Of a DNA stretch of 64,000 nucleotides, positions 54,878 to 63,445 are shown piece by piece. The DNA is taken from positions 744,001-808,000 of the forward strand of contig NZ_JADKSJ010000001.1 in NCBI RefSeq assembly GCF_015351235.1, read 5' to 3'. The notes beneath the pieces were generated by a model. That model did not search any database. It saw only the letters and a list, made by a program, of their open reading frames with translations, and was not told the DNA's origin. Each line of letters opens with the position of its first letter. Position 1 is the stretch's first letter. The position numbers were made by a program, and so were the translations under genes. This DNA is from Plantibacter sp. VKM Ac-2880. Lineage in GTDB: Bacteria > Actinomycetota > Actinomycetes > Actinomycetales > Microbacteriaceae.

Positions 54878-56412
54878 CGGCCCTGCTCGCTCTCATATCG
54901 TGCGCGCCACTCGGCGTTCAGGGGGAAGAGGCCGTCGACCGCGGCGCCCTGGAGGACCTGCTCGGCGATCCAGGCGTCCTCGGCCTCCTGCGTGACGGCC
55001 TCGGCGGCGACCTCGGCGGCGAGCGCCCGGGGGATCGCGATGACCCCGTCACCGTCGCCGACGATCACGTCGCCCGGCAGGACGGTCGCGCCGCCGCAGG
55101 TGATGGCGACGTCGATCTCCCACGGCACGTGCCGACGCCCGAGGACGGAGGGGTGCGGGCCCTGCGAGAAGGTCGGGAGCGTGAAGCCTGCGACCTGTTC
55201 GGCGTCGCGGATCCCGCCGTCGGTGACCACCCCGGCCGCACCGCGCTGCTGGGCGCGCAGGGCGAGGACGTCGCCGACGGTGCCGGTCCCGCGTTCGCCT
55301 CGTGCCTCGATGACGATGACCTCGCCCGACTCGACCGTGTCGAAGAGGCGCTTCTGCGCGTTGAAGCCGTTGCCGCGTTCGGCGAAGAGGTCGGGCCGGT
55401 GGGCGACGAAGCGGAGCGTGCGGGCGACACCGACCATGCGCGTCCCGGGACGTGAGGCGTGCACGCCCTCCACGAAGACCTCGGTGTAGCCGCGTGCGCG
55501 GAGCTTGGCGCTGAGCGTCGCGGTCGAGACCGAGGCGAGCTGCTCGGCTACCGCAGGGTCGAGCGGTTCGGCCACCCGGGAGGTGGCCCCCTGGTCCCCG
55601 AGCGCTCCCTGGTCCCCGAGCGCGTTCTGGTCCCTGAGCTTGTCGAAGGGCCCGCCCGCCAGCTCGGCGTCGCCCCAGGCCTCGACGCGCTGCCGGTCGT
55701 CGACGGCCGGCTTCGAGCCGACGTCGCCGAAGGGCACGGTGCCTTCGACGACGGTGGTCACGAGTCGGCCGCTCGTCGGCGCGCCGGGAGCGGTCGGGGC
55801 ATCGACCTCGACCTCGACGACGTCGCCGGGGACGACGACGGAGGAACCGGCCGGCGTGCCCGTGAGGATCACGTCGCCGGGTTCGAGCGTCGTCAACTGC
55901 GAGAGGTCGGCGATGAGCTGGGCGAAGGGGAAGAGGAGGGTGCTGCTCGTGTCCTCTTGGACGAGCGCGCCGTTGACCCAGGTGCGGACGCGGAGGGCCG
56001 CGGGGTCGATGCGGTCGGCGGGGATGACGGCCGGGCCGAGGGGCGTGTAGCCGTCGCCGCCCTTGGACCGGAGGTTCGAGCCCTTGTCGGCGGTGCGTAG
56101 GTCGTAGAGGCCGAAGTCGTCGGCAGCGGTCACGCCGGACACGTGCTGCCAGGCGTCGTCGACCGTGACGCGCCGGGCCGCGGTGCCGATGATGATCGCG
56201 ATCTCACCCTCGAAGGCGAGGAGTTCCGCGCCGGCCGGCCGCTCGATGGTGGCGCCACTGCGGGCGACGGAGGACCAGGGCTTGAGGAAGTACGAGGGGT
56301 GCGCGGGGGTGCGTCCGCGTTGGGCGGCCCGCGAGGGGTAGTTGAGGTGCACGGCGATGATCTTGCCGCCCGCAGCGATCCGGAGATCGCCCTCGTCATC
56401 GTGGTTCGTCAT
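54874..56412 (-). CDS. FAH-family hydrolase/decarboxylase fused to an RraA-like domain
   Basis: 512 aa. Residues ~15-228 are a fumarylacetoacetate-hydrolase fold: metal ligands Glu68 and Glu70 (F-E-G-E) and Asp98/99 (A-A-D-D-F), then L-R-S-K-G-G-D-G and G-D-V-I-L-T-G-T-P-A-G. Residues ~285-500 are RraA-like, with G-D near 380, V-T-D-G-G-I-R-D (397-403) and G-D-V-I-V-G-D-G-D-G-V. The linker (254-277) is translated REP DNA. By position it should replace HpaG (OPET decarboxylase / isomerase); the RraA half may act as decarboxylase or aldolase. GAGGACAG precedes the ATG. ATGA overlap with gntR. Confidence 0.88.
   Translation of the reverse strand: MTNHDDEGDLRIAAGGKIIAVHLNYPSRAAQRGRTPAHPSYFLKPWSSVARSGATIERPAGAELLAFEGEIAIIIGTAARRVTVDDAWQHVSGVTAADDFGLYDLRTADKGSNLRSKGGDGYTPLGPAVIPADRIDPAALRVRTWVNGALVQEDTSSTLLFPFAQLIADLSQLTTLEPGDVILTGTPAGSSVVVPGDVVEVEVDAPTAPGAPTSGRLVTTVVEGTVPFGDVGSKPAVDDRQRVEAWGDAELAGGPFDKLRDQNALGDQGALGDQGATSRVAEPLDPAVAEQLASVSTATLSAKLRARGYTEVFVEGVHASRPGTRMVGVARTLRFVAHRPDLFAERGNGFNAQKRLFDTVESGEVIVIEARGERGTGTVGDVLALRAQQRGAAGVVTDGGIRDAEQVAGFTLPTFSQGPHPSVLGRRHVPWEIDVAITCGGATVLPGDVIVGDGDGVIAIPRALAAEVAAEAVTQEAEDAWIAEQVLQGAAVDGLFPLNAEWRARYESEQGR
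55591..55650. repeat. REP-like element and 18-bp tandem repeats inside FAH-RraA gene
   Basis: CCCTGAGCTTGTCGAAGGG (55632-55650) is the same element as in the 14.8-16.6 kb clusters. It is preceded by three 18-bp units starting CTGGTCCC at 55591, 55609 and 55627. Being a multiple of three, the array stays in frame and encodes six-residue repeats of the D-Q-x-A-L-G type. Confidence 0.85.
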
Positions 56413-56438
56413 CGTCTGTCCTCAGCTTGGTATATGTA

Positions 56439-56450
56439 ATCGTATACGAT
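56439..56450. promoter_or_regulatory. GntR operator upstream of FAH-RraA
   Basis: ATCGTATACGAT, a perfect 12-bp palindrome in the 58-nt gap between hpaI and the FAH-RraA gene. On the minus strand TATACC (56428-56433) just downstream could be the -10, so binding would repress the FAH-gntR-hpaE-hpaD operon. Confidence 0.7.
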
Positions 56451-56470
56451 CCGCTTGGATTGCGGAAGGG

Positions 56471-57283
56471 TCAGTAACCGTCGCTGCGAGGAGTGGCACG
56501 ACGGCCGTCGATGAAGCGCTCAGCCAGGCCCTCTGAGGCCCGCGCGAGCAGCGAGACGTCGGCCCCGACGAGGACGAACGACGCACCGTGATCGAGGTAG
56601 TGCTCTGCCACGGCGGGGTCGAAGGCGTTCACGCCGGCCGGCTTCCCCGCGGCGGCAGCGGCGTCGAGCACTCGCTCGACGGCCGCGATCACCGTCGGGT
56701 GGCCCTGCTGGCCGAGGAGGCCCATCGAGGCCGAGAGGTCTGCCGGCCCGACGAACACCGCGTCGACACCATCCACCGCGAGGATCTCGTCCGCGTGCTC
56801 GACGGCGTCCACCGACTCGATCTGCACCGTCAGCGACACCGAACCGTTCGCCAGCGACAGGTAGTCGTCCACCCGGTTCCAGCGGGACGATCGGGCCAGG
56901 GCGCTGCCGACCCCGCGGACACCCTGTGGCGGGTAGCGCACCGCCCGGACGAGCTCGGCGGCCTGAGCGGCGGACTCGACCATGGGCACGATGAGGTTCT
57001 GGGCTCCGAGGTCGAGGACCTGCTTGATCACGACGGGATCGCCGAACGGCACCCGCACGAGCGGGCACACCGGGAACGCCGCGACGAGCTGCAGCTGCAG
57101 CTGGATGCTCTCGAGCGTGTTCGCGGAGTGCTCGCCGTCGATGAGGAGCAGGTCGAGGCCGCTGCCCGCGGCGATCTCCGCGGCGACCGGACTCCCCGAC
57201 ACCACCCACATGCCCACCAGGGGGCGGTCGGCGGTGCGCAGGCGCTCGCCGAACGTCGGCGGCAAGGTCATTCGAATCGGCAT
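56471..57283 (-). CDS. hpaI: HpcH/HpaI family aldolase (4-hydroxy-2-oxoheptanedioate aldolase)
   Basis: 270 aa. L-L-I-D-G-E-H-S-A-N near 45-54, conserved Arg in V-R-V-P near 73, E of V-Q-I-E-S near 150, and F-V-G-P-A-D-L-S near 172-179 are diagnostic of class II HpaI aldolases, which split 4-hydroxy-2-oxoheptanedioate into pyruvate and succinic semialdehyde with a divalent metal. Start 57283 has GGGAG 9 nt upstream and overlaps hpaH by 16 bp; ATG 57271 would give a 4-bp overlap instead. Confidence 0.92.
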   Translation of the reverse strand: MPIRMTLPPTFGERLRTADRPLVGMWVVSGSPVAAEIAAGSGLDLLLIDGEHSANTLESIQLQLQLVAAFPVCPLVRVPFGDPVVIKQVLDLGAQNLIVPMVESAAQAAELVRAVRYPPQGVRGVGSALARSSRWNRVDDYLSLANGSVSLTVQIESVDAVEHADEILAVDGVDAVFVGPADLSASMGLLGQQGHPTVIAAVERVLDAAAAAGKPAGVNAFDPAVAEHYLDHGASFVLVGADVSLLARASEGLAERFIDGRRATPRSDGY

Positions 57284-58050
57284 GTCACGGCTCCCAGTCC
57301 CTGGTACTCGGCGTGCACGGTGTCGCCGCGCTCGACCCACATCGGTCTCGTGAAGGACCCGGCGAGGATGATCTCCCCGGCTGCGAGGCTGCCGCCGTGC
57401 TGGGCGAGCTTGCCCACCAGCCACGAGACGCCGAGCGCAGGGTGCCCCAGGACGGCTCCAGCGACACCCGACTCCTCGATCGTCTGGTTGCGATAGAGGA
57501 GCGCGGACACCCAGCGGGGGTCGATCGCGTCGGGTCGGACGGGAGTGCCCCCGAGCACCATCGCCCCGAGTGCCGCGTTGTCGGCGATCGTGTCGACGAT
57601 CGTGCGGCCTTCCAATTCGATGTGGGAGTTGAGGACCTCGAGCGCCGGCACGACGTAGTCGGTCGCGTCGAGCACCTCGAAGATGGAGCAGCCGGGGCCC
57701 TGGAGTGGGCGGCCGAGGATGAAGGCGAGTTCGACCTCCACCCGCACGTTCGAGTAGGCGTCGAAGTCGAGGGTGGCGCCGGAGTCGAACACCTGGTCGT
57801 CGAAGATCACGCCGTAGTCGGGCTCGGTGATCCCGGTGGCCTGCTGCATCGCCTTGGAAGTGAGGCCGATCTTGTGGCCGACGACGTGGTGTCCCGCGGC
57901 GATCCGGCTCTCGGCCCAGAGTGCCTGGACGGCGTAGGAGTCCTCGATCCCCATGTCGGGGTGGCGGGCGGTGAGGAGCGGGATGATGCTCCGCTCGTCG
58001 TGGGCGGTAGCCAGCTCGGCGGCGATCGCCCGGCGTTCGTGATCGTGCAT
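57268..58050 (-). CDS. hpaH: 2-oxohept-4-ene-1,7-dioate hydratase
   Basis: 260 aa, usual HpaH/MhpD length. G-H-K-I-G-L-T-S-K-A-M near 58-68, V-R-V-E-V-E-L-A-F-I-L near 102-112 with the metal-binding Glu pair, and D-N-A-A-L-G-A-M-V-L-G-G near 159-170. It adds water to the dienoate before the HpaI aldolase step. First gene of the leftward hpa transcription. GAGGACGGG upstream of the ATG; an in-frame ATG five codons earlier is possible. Confidence 0.92.
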   Translation of the reverse strand: MHDHERRAIAAELATAHDERSIIPLLTARHPDMGIEDSYAVQALWAESRIAAGHHVVGHKIGLTSKAMQQATGITEPDYGVIFDDQVFDSGATLDFDAYSNVRVEVELAFILGRPLQGPGCSIFEVLDATDYVVPALEVLNSHIELEGRTIVDTIADNAALGAMVLGGTPVRPDAIDPRWVSALLYRNQTIEESGVAGAVLGHPALGVSWLVGKLAQHGGSLAAGEIILAGSFTRPMWVERGDTVHAEYQGLGAVTCRFE

Positions 58051-58135
58051 CGGTCCCGTCCTCATCTGCGTCGACTGCGGTCTGCGATCACGATACGGTG
58101 CGTCGTCATCGACTGCCTCTTGCGCGTTCCCCACG

Positions 58136-58158
58136 ATTGTATACGATGTGGTGTACAT
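58136..58158. promoter_or_regulatory. GntR operator between hpaH and the MFS gene
   Basis: ATTGTATACGAT (58136-58147) matches the palindrome at 56439 at 11 of 12 positions; a degenerate second site GTGTACAT (58151-58158) follows. A minus-strand TACAAT overlaps the first site (toward hpaH) and a plus-strand TACATT (58154-58159) the second (toward the MFS gene). The region 58051-58206 holds no gene. Confidence 0.7.
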
Positions 58159-58206
58159 TCTGGTGGCCCAACGGTGGGTCGCGACGGACAAAGGGGTCTC
58201 GAGACA

Positions 58207-59580
58207 ATGACAACCGCATCTCTGGCGCGGGCGACGACGCCCGCGGAACTCCGCCGGGTGGCCTTCGCCACCGTCATCGGCACCACGGTCGAGTGGTACG
58301 ACTTCTTCCTCTACGCGAGTGCCGCTGGACTCGTCTTCTCGCAGCTCTTCTTCCAACCGGCCGGTCCGCAGGCGGCGCTGCTGCTGTCGTTCGCGACCGT
58401 CGGCGTCAGCTTCCTGTTCCGCCCACTCGGGGCGTTCGTCGCCGGGCACTTCGGCGACCGCATCGGGCGCAAGCGCATGCTCGTCATCACGCTCTTCCTC
58501 ATGGGCGCGGCCACGACGCTGATCGGTCTGTTGCCCACCTACGACCAGATCGGCATCCTCGCGCCGGCACTGCTCGTCTTCCTCCGCATCCTCCAGGGGC
58601 TGTCCACCGGTGGCGAGTGGGGTGGCGCGGTCCTCATGGCCGTCGAGCACGCACCCACCGGCCGGCGTGGGCGGTTCGGCGCGTTCCCGCAGATCGGCGT
58701 GCCCATCGGGCTGCTGCTCGCCTCCGGCATGCTCGCGCTCATGACCGGTGTGATCTCGCCCGGTGCCGCGTTCCTCGAGTGGGGCTGGCGGATCCCGTTC
58801 CTGCTGAGCTTCGTGCTGATCATCGTCGGCTACGTCGTGCGTCGCAAGGTCGACGAGAGCCCCGTCTTCGTCGCCCTCGCGCGGAACAAGGAGCGCCGCC
58901 GCGTCCCGATCGTCGAGCTGTTCCGTCACCACTGGCTGCTCGTCCTGCTCGCCGCCCTCACCTTCGCGGGCAACAACGCCGCCGGGTACATGACCACCGG
59001 CGGGTACATCCAGAACTACGCGACCACGCCCCTCGCCGACGGCGGACTCGTCGGGATGGAACGCACCCCGGTCCTCCTCGCGGTCACCGGCTCGGCGGTG
59101 GTCTGGCTGATCGTCACCTGGTTCGCCGGCTCGCTGTCCGACCGCATCGGGCGGCGCAACACGTACATCATCGGCTGGATCGCCTTCCTCGCCACCGTGT
59201 TCGTCCTCTTCCCCCTGGTGAACACGGGCAACCCGGTCCTCCTGTTCCTCGGACTGGCGCTGTTCACGATCGGCAACGGCTTCACCTACGGGCCCCAGGC
59301 GGCGTACTTCGCCGAACTGTTCCCAGCGTCAATCCGGTACACCGGCGTCTCGGTCACGTACGCGATCGGTGCGATCCTCGGCGGTGCGTTCGCGCCCACG
59401 ATCGCGACCTGGCTCGTGCAGCTCACCGGCTCGGCGACGAGCGTCGCGTTCTACATCGCGGGCATGATCGTCATCGCATTCGCGGCGACACTGCTCCTCC
59501 GCGACCGCACCGGCATCCCGCTCGGTGGCGAGGCCGAGGAGCAGCAGGGTCGCGGACAGGTGTACGGCACGCGGATGTAG
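58207..59580 (+). CDS. MFS metabolite:H+ symporter (MHS type), probable hydroxyphenylacetate transporter
   Basis: 457 aa, 12 transmembrane helices. T-V-E-W-Y-D-F-F-L-Y (~28-37), G-D-R-I-G-R-K-R loop 2-3 (~84-91), G-E-W-G-G-A near 140 and D-R-I-G-R-R near 315 mark the MHS family that takes up aromatic and dicarboxylic acids. Divergent from hpaH across a GntR operator, so the substrate is probably 4-hydroxyphenylacetate or homoprotocatechuate. AAAGGGG precedes the ATG. Confidence 0.9.
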   Translation: MTTASLARATTPAELRRVAFATVIGTTVEWYDFFLYASAAGLVFSQLFFQPAGPQAALLLSFATVGVSFLFRPLGAFVAGHFGDRIGRKRMLVITLFLMGAATTLIGLLPTYDQIGILAPALLVFLRILQGLSTGGEWGGAVLMAVEHAPTGRRGRFGAFPQIGVPIGLLLASGMLALMTGVISPGAAFLEWGWRIPFLLSFVLIIVGYVVRRKVDESPVFVALARNKERRRVPIVELFRHHWLLVLLAALTFAGNNAAGYMTTGGYIQNYATTPLADGGLVGMERTPVLLAVTGSAVVWLIVTWFAGSLSDRIGRRNTYIIGWIAFLATVFVLFPLVNTGNPVLLFLGLALFTIGNGFTYGPQAAYFAELFPASIRYTGVSVTYAIGAILGGAFAPTIATWLVQLTGSATSVAFYIAGMIVIAFAATLLLRDRTGIPLGGEAEEQQGRGQVYGTRM

Positions 59581-59586
59581 GCGGGC

Positions 59587-60285
59587 TCAGACCGACGACG
59601 CGATGGTCGCGGCCCCCTCGATGAGGCGGGCCGCGATCTCGTTCTCGGGGCGGCTGCTCGCGACGTAGACGACGGCGAGGGCCGCGGCCGGCGACCCGTG
59701 CACGGTGAGCGGCACGGCGACCGACCGTAGCCCCGTGATGACCTCGTCGTGGCTCGACGCCCAGCCCTGTTCGCCGGCCGCCGCCAGCTCGGCGCGATGT
59801 GCGTCGTCGAGGGTATGGGGCCACTGTGCGCGCGGCAGCCGGGACGCGATCGCCTTGCCCGGCGCACCCACGCCGATCGGGTGTCGGGTGCCCGGCCGCT
59901 GCGCGATCGACCCCATCGTGTGCCGCGGTTCGACGCTGACGAGCGTGACGATCTCGTCGCCGTCGAGCACCGCGAGGAAGCAGGTCATGCCGAGTTCGTT
60001 GGCGACGGCCGTCAGCTCCGGCAGGGCCGCCGCCTGCAGGTCGTGGGAGACGCCGGCGGCGAGGGCGGCCAGTCGGGAGCCGAGGGCGATTCGACCGGCG
60101 GTGTCGCGAACGACGAGTCGGTGGTCCTCCAGCGTGCGGAGGAGTCGGTAGGTGACGCTGCGGTGGAGGCCGAGCGCCGTGCTCAGCTCGTCGATCGTCA
60201 GCGGGCCCCGGGCGTCGGCGAGGACCTCGAGGATGCGGATGCCGCGCGAGAGCGTCTGCGAATGGGCGCTTCTGGCATCGGTCAC
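59587..60285 (-). CDS. IclR family transcriptional regulator
   Basis: 232 aa. Winged helix ~10-65 (I-D-E-L-S-T-A-L-G-L-H-R-S-V-T-Y-R-L-L-R-T-L, ~30-51) and an IclR effector domain (~80-230; G-K-A-I-A-S near 145, V-A-V-P-L-T-V near 190). Convergent with the MFS symporter. May be a second regulator of aromatic catabolism, but no site was found. GTG start 6 nt after TACTGT (leaderless). Confidence 0.88.
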   Translation of the reverse strand: MTDARSAHSQTLSRGIRILEVLADARGPLTIDELSTALGLHRSVTYRLLRTLEDHRLVVRDTAGRIALGSRLAALAAGVSHDLQAAALPELTAVANELGMTCFLAVLDGDEIVTLVSVEPRHTMGSIAQRPGTRHPIGVGAPGKAIASRLPRAQWPHTLDDAHRAELAAAGEQGWASSHDEVITGLRSVAVPLTVHGSPAAALAVVYVASSRPENEIAARLIEGAATIASSV

Positions 60286-60311
60286 CTCTCGACAGTACCC
60301 AGTGGCGACGG

Positions 60312-61196
60312 TCAGGGCGCGGTCGGGTAGGCGACGAACGCGAAGCGCGTGCTGTCGGGTGCCCAGCTGTTCACGTTGATCGTGCCCTGGCCGCCGAACA
60401 CCGGGTACCGGCGGAGCGGCGTCGCCCAGTCGTCGATCGAGACGAGCCGGACCTCGACGTCGAGGTCGGCCGGGTGTCCGATCGTCCCGGCGGGGAACGC
60501 GATGTAGGAGGCGAGGCGGGCGTCGGGGGAGAGGTGCGGGAACCAGTCGACGGTGTCGCTCGCCACGAGGTGTTCGAGGGTGCCCCCGCCGTCGGGGATC
60601 CGGGCGAGCTGTGCGTGACCGGGCTCCGTGCCGAAGTGCTCGGTGTTGCAGACCAGCCATCGGCCGTCGGGCGACCACTCCGGACCGTCGAGGTGCCCGT
60701 CGCCGGTGTCGAGGACCGTGACCGGGCCGCCACCCTCGACCGCTGGGGCGACCGCGAGCCGGCCGGGGTGCTCGAAGCCCTCGAGTTCGACGTAGGCGAT
60801 GCGCGCGCCGTCGGGCGAGACGCCGTGCAGGAAGTGCCAGCGGTCGTCGTCGGCGGTGAGCTTCGTGACGGAGCCGCCGGAGAGGGCCGCACGGTAGATG
60901 TGCCTGTCCATGGCCGAGAGGAGGATGTGGTCACCGTCGGGATCGAGCACGTGGTCGTTGTTGAGCTCCGGAAGACCCGTGAACTCGATCCGGGTCAGCC
61001 CCGCACCAGGGTCCTCCACGCTCAGCGACCACAGCTGGCCGTTCCCGTTCAGGTACAGGGTGCTTCCGTCGAGGGACCAGTTCGGCGCCTCGACGAGCAG
61101 TTCGTCCGTCTCGAACAGGACCTCAGGCTCCGCATCGGACGGGCTGCCGAGAAGGACCCGGGAACGCTGGCCGGGGGTGAGGGCGCGGAAGGTCAT
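60312..61196 (-). CDS. TolB-like beta-propeller protein
   Basis: 294 aa without signal peptide. Repeated W-S-P-D-G-R / W-S-L-D-G-S / L-S-P-D-A-R motifs (near 35, 140, 190, 235) and N-S-W-A-P-D-S near 278 indicate a WD40/TolB-type propeller, similar to proteins labelled TolB-like translocation protein; the role is unknown. ATG with GGAGGA 9 nt upstream. Divergent from a MarR gene, which may regulate it. Confidence 0.82.
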   Translation of the reverse strand: MTFRALTPGQRSRVLLGSPSDAEPEVLFETDELLVEAPNWSLDGSTLYLNGNGQLWSLSVEDPGAGLTRIEFTGLPELNNDHVLDPDGDHILLSAMDRHIYRAALSGGSVTKLTADDDRWHFLHGVSPDGARIAYVELEGFEHPGRLAVAPAVEGGGPVTVLDTGDGHLDGPEWSPDGRWLVCNTEHFGTEPGHAQLARIPDGGGTLEHLVASDTVDWFPHLSPDARLASYIAFPAGTIGHPADLDVEVRLVSIDDWATPLRRYPVFGGQGTINVNSWAPDSTRFAFVAYPTAP

Positions 61197-61278
61197 GGGT
61201 CCATCGTCCTCCTCCGAGACGGCGCCCGCACGGTCGGATCGCGGCCTTCGTTGTAGCGGCAAGCATTACGCTGGGACC

Positions 61279-61761
61279 ATGACGGACACCCGCTGGCTGA
61301 GCGACGCGGAGCAGCGGGACTGGGTGCGGTTCGCGGCCGTGCTCGAGCTCCTCCCTGCGGCCCTCGACCTGCAGCTGACGCGAGACGAGCACCTCACGCA
61401 CTTCGACTACTTCACCCTCGCGATGCTGTCCGAGGCCCCCGAGCGCACGCTCCGCACCTCCGCGTTGGCCGCCCGCACGAACGCGACGCTCCCACGACTG
61501 TCGCGGGTACTGACCCGTCTCGAGGGGGAGGGCTTCATTGCACGCTCACCGGTGGTGGAGGACCGACGCGCGACGAACGTGACGCTCACCGACGCCGGGT
61601 GGGACAAGGTCGTCCAGGCCGCGCCCGGGCACGTCGGGAACGTCCGGTCGCTCGTGCTCGACGCACTCAGCGCCGAGCAGGTCGAGCAGCTCGGCGCGAT
61701 CTCCGCGGCCCTCCTGACGCGACTCGACCCCGACGGGCGGATGTTCGCCAGCGAGACCTGA
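61279..61761 (+). CDS. MarR family transcriptional regulator
   Basis: 160 aa. Winged helix ~50-105: L-R-T-S-A-L-A-A-R-T-N-A-T-L-P-R-L-S-R-V-L (~60-80) is the recognition region, R-L-E-G-E-G-F-I follows, and E-D-R-R-A-T-N-V-T-L-T-D-A-G (~97-110) is the wing. ATG 6 nt after TACGCT (leaderless). Only 82 nt separate it from the divergent TolB-like gene. Confidence 0.9.
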   Translation: MTDTRWLSDAEQRDWVRFAAVLELLPAALDLQLTRDEHLTHFDYFTLAMLSEAPERTLRTSALAARTNATLPRLSRVLTRLEGEGFIARSPVVEDRRATNVTLTDAGWDKVVQAAPGHVGNVRSLVLDALSAEQVEQLGAISAALLTRLDPDGRMFASET

Positions 61762-61859
61762 TCTCCGTCGATTGGGGGATTCCGGCCCCGGAAGGCTCGG
61801 CGTAGCGTGGAGATCGTTGCCGCGCGCACCACCGACCGCGTGGCGGATCGGAGCGAACC

Positions 61860-62156
61860 ATGACCGGATCGACCGAGCCCGAGCCCGAGCCCGCACCGCA
61901 CGGCGACGGATCACCCCCGAACCCCGGCGCTGCCGAGCCGGCCGCAACGGACGCGGCTGCGACCGGCCCCGGATCCTCCACCGGCGGCACCACGGCCGTC
62001 TGGTTCTTCGTCGGCGCGACGTTCCTCTTCGCCGGACCCGTGATCTTCGGCTTCGGCGAGATGGGGTTCCTCCGCATCCTCACCCTCGTGCTCGGCGCCA
62101 TCGTCTTCGTGAGCGGCGTCATCGTGTGGCGTCGGGAGAACGTCAAGCGCTCCTGA
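61860..62156 (+). CDS. Small membrane protein with acidic Pro-rich N-terminus
   Basis: 98 aa. Residues 1-43 are a Pro/Glu/Ala/Gly-rich disordered region; two transmembrane helices follow (~46-64 and ~69-90), ending W-R-R-E-N-V-K-R-S. GGAGC lies ~8 nt upstream of the ATG; a TAGCGT at 61803 may be the promoter. No family recognised. Converges with the desulfurase-like gene. Confidence 0.7.
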   Translation: MTGSTEPEPEPAPHGDGSPPNPGAAEPAATDAAATGPGSSTGGTTAVWFFVGATFLFAGPVIFGFGEMGFLRILTLVLGAIVFVSGVIVWRRENVKRS

Positions 62157-62167
62157 GCCGAGGTGCG

Positions 62168-63376
62168 TCAGCTCGCGAGGAACGCGCGGAGACCGTCCAA
62201 CAGGCGGTCCACGTCCTCGTCCGAGGTGTACGGGGCGACGCCGACCCGCAGGCCACCGACGTCGTCGAGGCCCAGCGCCGCGAAGGGTTCGACCGCGTAG
62301 AACGAGCCCGACGGTGCGAGGACGTCGCGGGCCGCGAGGAACGCCGAGACGTCCGCCGAGCGGCGACCAGGGAAGGTCATGAACAGGGTCGCCGTGCGCT
62401 CCGCGGCCCGGGAGTGCAGCACGACGTCGGGGGCGAGGTCGGCGAGTTCCTCCTCGATGCGGGTCCGCAGTGCGAGCTCCCGCTCGTGGACGGACGCGGC
62501 GGAGGCGACCAGGCGGTCGCGTCGGGTCTCTGCGTCGCCGGGGTCGATGGTGGCGAGCACGCCGACAGCCGCGGTCACGCCGGCCATGAGCTCGTAGGGC
62601 AGGGTGCCGAACTCGAAGCGCTCCGGCACCACGTTGGTCGACGGCTGCAGTTTGTCGGGGTGGATCGATTCGAGGAGCGCCGGAGATGCGGCCAGGACGC
62701 CGCAATGCGGTCCGAAGAACTTGTAGGGCGAGCAGACGAAGAAGTCGGCGCCGAGCGCTTCGACGTCGACGACGTGGTGCGCCGTGTAGTGGACGCCGTC
62801 CACCCAGACGAGCGCGCCTGCCGCGTGCGCCCGGTCTGCGATGGTGCGGACCGGCGGGATCGTGCCGATGAGGTTCGACGCCGCCGTCACGGCGACGAGG
62901 CGGGTGCGCTCGCTGAGGGCCGCGTCGAGCGAGTCGAGGTCGAGCTCGCCCGTCGCGGCGTCGAGTTCGATCCACCGGACGGTCGCCCCGGTGTGTTCCG
63001 CGGCCTGGATCCAGGGCCGGACGTTCGCATCGTGGTCGAGGCGGGACACCACGACCTCGTCACCTGCCGACCAGTCGCGGGACAAGTGCTTCGCGAAGTC
63101 GTAGGTGAGCTGGGTCGCGCTGCGTCCGAAGACGATCCCGCGCGGGTCCGCGGCGAGCAGGTCGGCGCAGGCGGCTCGGAAGGCGGTGACCGCGTCGTCG
63201 GAGCGGCGCTCGGAGGCGACCGACGTGCCGCGGTTCGAGAGCGGGCCGGTGAGCGTGTCGAGGATCGCCTGCCCCACCGCGAGCGGTGTCTGCGTGCCGC
63301 CCGGGCCGTCGAAGTGGGCGATGCCCGAGGCGAGGGAGGGGAACGCGGTCCGGAGTCGTGCGACGTCGAGGGTCAT
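62168..63376 (-). CDS. Cysteine desulfurase-like PLP enzyme (VC1184 subfamily)
   Basis: 402 aa class V aminotransferase fold. The PLP Lys is in F-V-C-S-P-Y-K-F-F-G-P-H near 218-229; N-L-I-G-T near 167 and S-R-L-D-H-D-A-N near 113 also match. The subfamily resembles SufS/CsdA, but no suf genes are adjacent and the substrate is unproven. Start 6 nt after CAGGAT on the minus strand, probably leaderless. F-D-G-P-G-G-T-Q near the N-terminus is typical. Confidence 0.88.
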   Translation of the reverse strand: MTLDVARLRTAFPSLASGIAHFDGPGGTQTPLAVGQAILDTLTGPLSNRGTSVASERRSDDAVTAFRAACADLLAADPRGIVFGRSATQLTYDFAKHLSRDWSAGDEVVVSRLDHDANVRPWIQAAEHTGATVRWIELDAATGELDLDSLDAALSERTRLVAVTAASNLIGTIPPVRTIADRAHAAGALVWVDGVHYTAHHVVDVEALGADFFVCSPYKFFGPHCGVLAASPALLESIHPDKLQPSTNVVPERFEFGTLPYELMAGVTAAVGVLATIDPGDAETRRDRLVASAASVHERELALRTRIEEELADLAPDVVLHSRAAERTATLFMTFPGRRSADVSAFLAARDVLAPSGSFYAVEPFAALGLDDVGGLRVGVAPYTSDEDVDRLLDGLRAFLAS

Positions 63377-63445
63377 GCGTCCATCCTGCCGCGCGCTGAG
63401 CTTCGAGGGTGGGAACGACGGGGGAGCAGGCGCGCCGTCGCTTGA

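Noticed and set aside
61197-61278. MarR operator between the TolB-like and marR genes
   Set aside because: GTAGCGGCAAGCATTAC has only weak symmetry; a regulator site is likely there but I cannot point to one.
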